A stretch of DNA of 9,771 nucleotides, taken from the NCBI GenBank assembly GCA_030619405.1, contig JAUXBK010000086.1, forward strand, positions 1 through 9,771. Reading direction: 5' to 3'. A program made the position numbers and the translations under genes. A model generated the notes under the pieces. That model worked only from the letters and a program-made list of their open reading frames with translations, ran no database searches and was not told the DNA's origin. Numbering within the stretch: the first letter of the stretch is position 1; the number at the start of each line of letters is the position of its first letter. This DNA is from Sedimenticola sp. Its GTDB lineage: Bacteria > Pseudomonadota > Gammaproteobacteria > Chromatiales > Chromatiaceae. Shown here piece by piece: positions 6,024 through 9,771 of this stretch.

Positions 6024-6725
6024 TCAGTCGTCCAGCGTCGACAGGTAGGCGAACATATCGCCGAGCTCAGCGTCCGTGAAGTCGGAGAGCAATTCGTCGT
6101 CCTCCGGGTCTTCCGGATCATGGATGCGGACCTTGTTCCGGTATTTCTCCACCTGGCGCCAGAGGTAGTTGGTGTACTGCCCGGCCACCATGGGAACCGC
6201 CTTCTTGTGATCCCCATCTCCCTGCTTGCCGTGGCAGGAGGCACACTCTTTCTGGTAGAGCTTTTCGCCTTTTTGCACGTCGCCTTGGGCCAGCGGAATC
6301 TGCATCAGTTGCCTGGACTCGAGCAGTCGGGCATAGGCATCGAAATCGGGATCGTTCTCATCCGCTGGTGGCAGTTTGGTCTTGAGCTTTATCCCGGAGA
6401 TATAGCGGGCCACATCGGCGATCTCTTTATCGGGCATCTGCCGTTCGTCCACATACTCCACCATCGCCATATTGGGGCGTTTGCGGTCCCGGAACAGGTG
6501 CAGCTGGGTGGCGATGAAGGCATCGGGAAGCCCTGCCAGCCTCGGATACTCCCCCTCTTTCCCACCCTGGCCGTACTCGCCATGGCAGCCTGCGCACACT
6601 TCGTTGATCTCTTCGCCAAGCTCTGGATCGTACTCGTATGGCTCGTCTGCCGCATACGCGCTGGAGAGGGTCAGGCCGGACAACAGTGGCAGCAGCCCCG
6701 TCAATGCTTTGATCAATGAATTCAT
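6024..6725 (-). CDS. Periplasmic diheme cytochrome c, c4-like
   Basis: A 233-residue electron-transfer protein with a signal peptide (1-26, cleavage after AYA) and two class I cytochrome c domains. Haem 1 binds at CAGCH (C44, C47, H48) and haem 2 at CASCHG (C161, C164, H165). Likely axial Met candidates are M97 (RQMPDKEI) for haem 1 and M179 (VPMVAGQ) or M224 (LGDMFAYL) for haem 2. The two-domain layout and GCHGxxGQGG / SCHGxxGDG segments match cytochrome c4 and related proteins, which shuttle electrons to terminal oxidases or reductases. The linker (about 112-150) is longer and more acidic than I would expect for standard c4. The ATG at 6725 gives the full signal peptide, but no strong ribosome site precedes it. 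It heads the minus-strand block, 200 bases before the Tat-NosL gene, which suggests a shared respiratory context. Confidence 0.92.
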   Translation of the reverse strand: MNSLIKALTGLLPLLSGLTLSSAYAADEPYEYDPELGEEINEVCAGCHGEYGQGGKEGEYPRLAGLPDAFIATQLHLFRDRKRPNMAMVEYVDERQMPDKEIADVARYISGIKLKTKLPPADENDPDFDAYARLLESRQLMQIPLAQGDVQKGEKLYQKECASCHGKQGDGDHKKAVPMVAGQYTNYLWRQVEKYRNKVRIHDPEDPEDDELLSDFTDAELGDMFAYLSTLDD

Positions 6726-7022
6726 TCGTAATCGGGATATATATCGATAAAATGGGGATGAATTTGAAATGATTCCCGGCCATTCTGCAACAGTTTTGGG
6801 CAGGTTTTACGCAATTTGGCTCGAATCTGACGAAGTAGAACCTAGATCCTGCAAGTACTCACACTCACAGAGACAAGCTCTTGATCCGTATAGCGATATT
6901 TGCTCCCTTGGAAATCACAATAAGGATTCCACTCGGTCGCAAATTCGCTTTGAGAATCAATATCTTGCACTCTGTAAGCACGATCACTTGCAGGATCTAG
7001 GTAGAATCAAATCACCTGGAGC
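6726..7022. other. Divergent intergenic region between the cytochrome and ligase genes
   Basis: This 297-base, relatively AT-rich stretch separates divergent genes and must hold their promoters. A run GGATATATATCGATAAAAT (about 6736-6754) lies close to the cytochrome start and may contain a minus-strand -10 region. For the plus strand, TTGAGA (6950-6955) with TGTAAG (6973-6978) at 17-base spacing is a weak sigma-70-like pair. No repeat, RNA gene or credible ORF is seen. The 111-codon frame through it lacks coding character and runs over the ligase gene. Confidence 0.4.
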
Positions 7023-8483
7023 ATGCCGATTTCAGCTGCCGTCTCCCGTAACGCACTGCCCCTCGACTGGCTGTACGCCCGGGACGGGGATCACCCGGCG
7101 GTGACGGCGCTGCGATGGGGTGGGGAGAGACTCGATTTTACCCGGTTGCGGGCAGCGGCAGAAGGGTGGGCCGCTGGCCTGCTCGAGGCTGGTCTCGCAC
7201 CCGGGCAGGTATTGGGACTGTTGACCGACGATCCCTGGCTGACTGCGCGTGCCCTCTATGGGACTCTCCGGCTCGATGCCCTGTTGCTGCCCCTGGACCC
7301 CGGGATGACAGAGGGGCGGTGCAGTTCTCTGCTGGCACAGGCGGGCTGTACCCTGCTGTTGACCGATCAGGAGGCGGTTTTGGTGCCGGCAGAGGTCCAC
7401 ACGATTTCATCGGCTGTTTTCCAGCAGAACGGCAGGGCGCCTCTTCACGCTCAGCCGGATGGGGCGGGGGAGCGGGGTGGGCTGATCATTGCCACCAGTG
7501 GCACCACCGGGGCACCCAAAGGGGTGATGCTTCTGGCCGCCAATCTCGCTGCCAGTGTCCGTGCATCCCGGCGGCGGCTATCGCTGCATGCCGGTGACTG
7601 CTGGCTGAACTGCCTGCCACTGTGGCACATCGGGGGACTGGCCATCTTCTATCGTTGCCTGGAGGCCGGTGCCTCGGTGCTGTTGCACGGCGGTTTCGAT
7701 ACAGAGCAGGCCTGGGCGGAGATACGGCAGTGGGGGGTCACCCATCTCTCCCTGGTGCCACCCATGCTCTCCAATTTGCTGGATGTCGCGGAGGGGGGGG
7801 TGCCGGAGCGGCTGCGGGTGGTTCTGGTCGGTGGCGGGCCGCTCGACCCGGGGCTGGCAGGCAGGGCCCTCGATGCCGGCTGGCCGCTCTGTGTCAGTTA
7901 CGGGATGAGCGAAACCGGCTCCCAGCTGGCGACTGACTGCAGTGGGGATGCAGGCCGGGTACCGGGCCGGGTGGGGCGGCCACTGGCGGGGTTCGAGGTC
8001 CGGTCGTCCAGGCGGGGCACGGGGGGGGTGGTGGGGCGCATTCGGGTACGCGGCCCGGCGGTGATGGCCGGTTATGTCAATCCCGAACTGAGGCCGGGTG
8101 ACGGGCTGGAGCAGGGGTGGTTCGAGACCGGTGACCGGGGACGGCTGGACCAGGAAGGGGGCTTGACCCTGATGGGACGGGCGGATGAGTTGCTGGTCTC
8201 CGCCGGGAAGAACATCCACCCGGTGGAGGTCGAGTCCCGGGTCGCTGTCTGTCCGGGGGTTCGGGAGGTGGCGGTTTGTGGGCAGAAAGATTCGCTGTGG
8301 GGTGACCGCCTGGTCCTGTTTTACAGCGGTAGCGTGGATGAAGGGGTGCTGGCGCAGTGGCTACGGCGGAATCTGCCCGGTGCGCTGCGCCCCCGCACCC
8401 TGATCCGGCTGGAGGCGCTACCCCGCAACCCCCTGGGGAAGGTGCAGCGCGATGCGCTACGGCGGCTGCTTCGGTCTTCCTGA
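7023..8483 (+). CDS. menE: AMP-forming acyl-CoA ligase, probably o-succinylbenzoate-CoA ligase (MenE-like)
   Basis: A cytoplasmic ANL-superfamily ligase (486 residues) that activates a carboxylic acid with ATP and joins it to CoA. The motifs run in order: P-loop TSGTTGAPKG (158-167), LPLWHIGGL (198-206), YGMSETGS (293-300), WFETGDRG (366-373), hinge region GRADELLVSAGKNIHPVEVE (385-404) and the catalytic Lys in NPLGKVQR (K473). Length, the compact N-terminal domain and the PLWHIGGL segment fit MenE of menaquinone synthesis. No other men gene is in view, so another aryl or acyl substrate remains possible. The ATG at 7023 has only GGAG one base upstream, too close to be ideal, and an in-frame stop lies 19 bases before it. 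Two G8 tracts (7793-7800, 8021-8028) sit inside the gene, and the frame is intact across both. Confidence 0.8.
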   Translation: MPISAAVSRNALPLDWLYARDGDHPAVTALRWGGERLDFTRLRAAAEGWAAGLLEAGLAPGQVLGLLTDDPWLTARALYGTLRLDALLLPLDPGMTEGRCSSLLAQAGCTLLLTDQEAVLVPAEVHTISSAVFQQNGRAPLHAQPDGAGERGGLIIATSGTTGAPKGVMLLAANLAASVRASRRRLSLHAGDCWLNCLPLWHIGGLAIFYRCLEAGASVLLHGGFDTEQAWAEIRQWGVTHLSLVPPMLSNLLDVAEGGVPERLRVVLVGGGPLDPGLAGRALDAGWPLCVSYGMSETGSQLATDCSGDAGRVPGRVGRPLAGFEVRSSRRGTGGVVGRIRVRGPAVMAGYVNPELRPGDGLEQGWFETGDRGRLDQEGGLTLMGRADELLVSAGKNIHPVEVESRVAVCPGVREVAVCGQKDSLWGDRLVLFYSGSVDEGVLAQWLRRNLPGALRPRTLIRLEALPRNPLGKVQRDALRRLLRSS

Positions 8484-8658
8484 TCACTTTAATCGTTCCC
8501 GGGATCAGTAGATATTTAGGGCTCGCGAAATAATCAGTTCCTGAGTTTGGGGCGTTGAAGGCTGCCGGGACGGATATCGGGCTGCTAATCAATATTGGCG
8601 CCCGAACAGGAGAGTCCAAGCGATTTATGTGATCCAATAAATCCGTAAGTTTCTGACG
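8484..8658. other. Intergenic stretch after the ligase gene
   Basis: No credible ORF is seen. CTGATC (8480-8485) can pair with GATCAG just after 8500, overlapping the ligase stop region, but no T run follows, so it is not called a terminator. The sequence becomes more AT-rich toward 8620-8650 and leads into the structured region. Confidence 0.35.
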
Positions 8659-9077
8659 CTGCCCGCCAAGGGGAGCAAAGCGAAGGCGGGTAGACCCTGG
8701 TAGCCATGGGGCCGCACCGCTTACCCGTCGCGCGCAAAGCGCCAGAGGGGAAGAGAAGTAGGCATCCGAATACGGCGTCAAGTCGTCTCGGGAGTTGACG
8801 ACGGAAGAAAGTTCACTGCCAAGGATTCGGTGTGTGCCGGCCGGCCTGAAGTGGCAGTTAAATCTGCCGCCAGTGAGAGGAGCAGCGCAGATAACTGTTC
8901 TGCAGCAAGCTTGCCATCGCTGCAGGAGGCGGCGTGAAGAGGCAGACTTCTGTTATCCGGGCCAAGGCGGAAAGAGAGAGAATGGAACCAGAGAATACCC
9001 TGGGAGAGTGCGGCTAGTGGCCATCGGCCAGCCGCCCTAAGCCGTCCACGGGAGTCTGCGCGCTTCCCCGGACTCCC
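8659..9077 (+). ncRNA. Candidate structured RNA or mobile-element remnant, unidentified
   Basis: No protein is convincing here, yet many short perfect stems occur. CTGCCCGCC (8659-8667) pairs with GGCGGGTAG (8685-8693, one G-U). GTCGTC pairs with GACGAC (8782-8787, 8797-8802) and GGCAG with CTGCC (8853-8857, 8864-8868). GCAGCG pairs with CGCTGC (8882-8887, 8918-8923), enclosing CAGA/TCTG (8888-8891, 8899-8902). GCGGC pairs with GCCGC (9010-9014, 9031-9035), enclosing TGGCC/GGCCA, and GGGAGTC pairs with GACTCCC (9050-9056, 9071-9077). Purine-rich single-stranded-looking segments lie between them. The pattern could be a group II intron fragment, a HEARO/omega-type RNA without its protein, or a long leader of the gene at 9113. 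The strand is assumed from the flanking genes. GC-rich DNA forms stems easily, so confidence is low. Confidence 0.3.
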
Positions 9078-9101
9078 AAGCCCGCCTTCTTCTGTTTCAG
9101 T

Positions 9102-9106
9102 GGGAG
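9102..9106 (+). promoter_or_regulatory. Ribosome binding site for the gene at 9113
   Basis: GGGAG lies 6 bases before the ATG at 9113 and supports that start. Confidence 0.6.
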
Positions 9107-9112
9107 AATAGT

Positions 9113-9771
9113 ATGTTCCATGAAATCGTCAGTGAAATGAAAAATGCGTTCGATGCAAAGCAGGAATCGTTGATCGAGAGCGTGGGAGACCGGTTGAAAG
9201 AGATCATCGATGGCATGACGCCGTTGCCGGGGATGAGCTACGGGAACCCGCCATATATCATCGATGACGGTGAACAAGCATTTCTGGTTGTGGATGCAGA
9301 GGGAAACTACAGGCGGTTACCACCTTTTTTCGATCTGACGGACGATGCGATCAATGAAGAATACGATGTCGTCTATTCCATTCCCGTCATGGATTTCGAG
9401 GTGATCCGCTTTCTGCCGGCCAACCCGGAATTCGATTTCCCTTCCTATACACCGAAAACGGAGATCCGGCTGAACCAGGAGTATGGTGAAAAGGCGGTGC
9501 AGATGTTCGAAAAATACATGGCGTCGACGCTGAGTCTGACACGGCCGCACATCGCGAGACACCTGGTGCGGATGCAGATGCAGATGCAGATAGAGAAAAC
9601 AGCGGGCGCGGAGGGCATTTCTTTCGAACAAATGCTGGACACGCCCGGTATGTATGCAGACCTAAACACCATGATTAGATCATGGATATATAACTCATTG
9701 GTTTTATTAAAAATATATATTATCAGACGAAAATTGGACACGCTGCAACCGGTACAGCCCGTTGCCGGCAC
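9113..9771 (+). CDS. Unrecognised protein, partial at window edge
   Basis: An open frame of 219 codons runs to the window edge without a stop. I do not recognise the family. The N-terminal part (1-40) looks helical and amphipathic (SEMKNAFDAKQESLIESV). An acidic, mixed strand-like region with many aromatic residues follows (45-115, DGEQAFLVVDAEGNYRRLPP). Then comes a helical region (118-160) with a Met-Gln run, MQMQMQ. Near residues 186-206 the composition turns hydrophobic and basic (MIRSWIYNSLVLLKIYIIRR) and the DNA becomes very AT-rich, unlike the rest of the gene. This might be a membrane segment, a diverged or acquired tail, or noncoding sequence after a missed frameshift. No signal peptide is seen, so the N-terminal part is probably cytoplasmic. 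The start is supported by GGGAG at good spacing. Confidence 0.65.
   Translation, partial: MFHEIVSEMKNAFDAKQESLIESVGDRLKEIIDGMTPLPGMSYGNPPYIIDDGEQAFLVVDAEGNYRRLPPFFDLTDDAINEEYDVVYSIPVMDFEVIRFLPANPEFDFPSYTPKTEIRLNQEYGEKAVQMFEKYMASTLSLTRPHIARHLVRMQMQMQIEKTAGAEGISFEQMLDTPGMYADLNTMIRSWIYNSLVLLKIYIIRRKLDTLQPVQPVAG
9571..9591 (+). repeat. Hexanucleotide tandem repeat inside the gene at 9113
   Basis: GATGCA occurs three times followed by GAT. In the reading frame it encodes alternating Met and Gln. Gain or loss of units would keep the frame. Confidence 0.7.
9669..9685. repeat. Perfect short palindrome in the AT-rich tail of the last gene
   Basis: CCATGAT and ATCATGG are perfect 7-base arms around the 3-base loop TAG. 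It marks the point where the gene's composition becomes AT-rich; the AT palindrome AATATATATT follows at 9712-9721. Confidence 0.5.

Noticed and set aside
5958..6719. Plus-strand 253-codon frame opposite the cytochrome
   Set aside because: The minus strand has a signal peptide and two CxxCH haem sites; the plus frame is an antisense shadow with no motif.
6769..7104. Plus-strand 111-codon frame before the ligase
   Set aside because: It runs 80 bases into the ligase gene, lacks a ribosome site and shows no domain or coding bias.
8077..8781. Minus-strand 234-codon frame opposite the ligase
   Set aside because: The plus strand carries the ANL motifs of the ligase end; the antisense product is Pro/Arg/Ala-rich low-complexity sequence.
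8795..9040. Plus-strand 81-codon frame in the stem-rich block
   Set aside because: It spans several strong stems, has no Shine-Dalgarno sequence and its product resembles nothing known to me; it was kept only as part of the candidate RNA region.
1..9771. CRISPR arrays, tRNA, rRNA, integrase or transposase genes
   Set aside because: No regularly spaced repeats, tRNA-like cloverleaf, rRNA segment or recombinase motif was recognised on either strand.

Overview
The window looks like a moderately GC-rich gammaproteobacterial chromosome segment, probably from a respiratory or sulfur-oxidising organism. This is an inference from the diheme cytochrome c, the two NosL-type copper proteins and the gene style; nothing in the window fixes the taxon. 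Most of the left 6.7 kb is transcribed on the minus strand and concerns periplasmic metal, thiol and electron handling. The right 2.7 kb is on the plus strand and holds an unrelated AMP-forming acyl-CoA ligase and the start of an unrecognised gene.

Reading the minus strand in its direction of transcription, a c4-like diheme cytochrome c (6725-6024) is followed by a Tat-targeted NosL-like protein (5823-5146). A 365-base spacer then carries two dispersed-repeat-like palindromic elements and a dyad just in front of the next gene. Next is a tightly packed five-gene unit: a small periplasmic NosL (4780-4298), a 98-residue single-span membrane protein (4288-3992), a MacB/FtsX-type permease (3995-2862), its ABC ATPase (2857-2168) and a 335-residue polytopic membrane protein with SCCGS and HHHCPFC motifs (2177-1170). 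The junctions are +9, -4, +4 and -10 bases, which strongly suggests one transcript. After a 189-base gap with small hairpins come a TlpA-like lipoprotein (980-411) and a TauE/SafE-like (DsbD_2) membrane protein with an HCLGMC motif, cut by the window edge (396-1).

The main point of interest is the five-gene unit. NosL normally travels with NosD, NosF and NosY, where NosY is an ABC-2 type permease. Here NosL is joined to a mechanotransmission-type (MacB/FtsX) transporter, with no NosD and no NosZ in view, plus an unfamiliar Cys/His-rich membrane protein. A second NosL-like protein, a TlpA thioredoxin and an HCxxMC membrane protein lie beside it. I infer a periplasmic copper and/or thiol-redox module serving a respiratory cuproenzyme; its substrate cannot be read from the sequence.

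On the plus strand, 7023-8483 is a MenE-like o-succinylbenzoate-CoA ligase or a related acyl-CoA ligase. It has no visible menaquinone neighbours, and it carries two in-frame eight-G tracts. Behind it lie about 630 bases with no convincing protein but many strong hairpins, possibly a structured RNA or mobile-element remnant. The window ends inside an unrecognised gene starting at 9113, whose last 110 bases are strikingly AT-rich.
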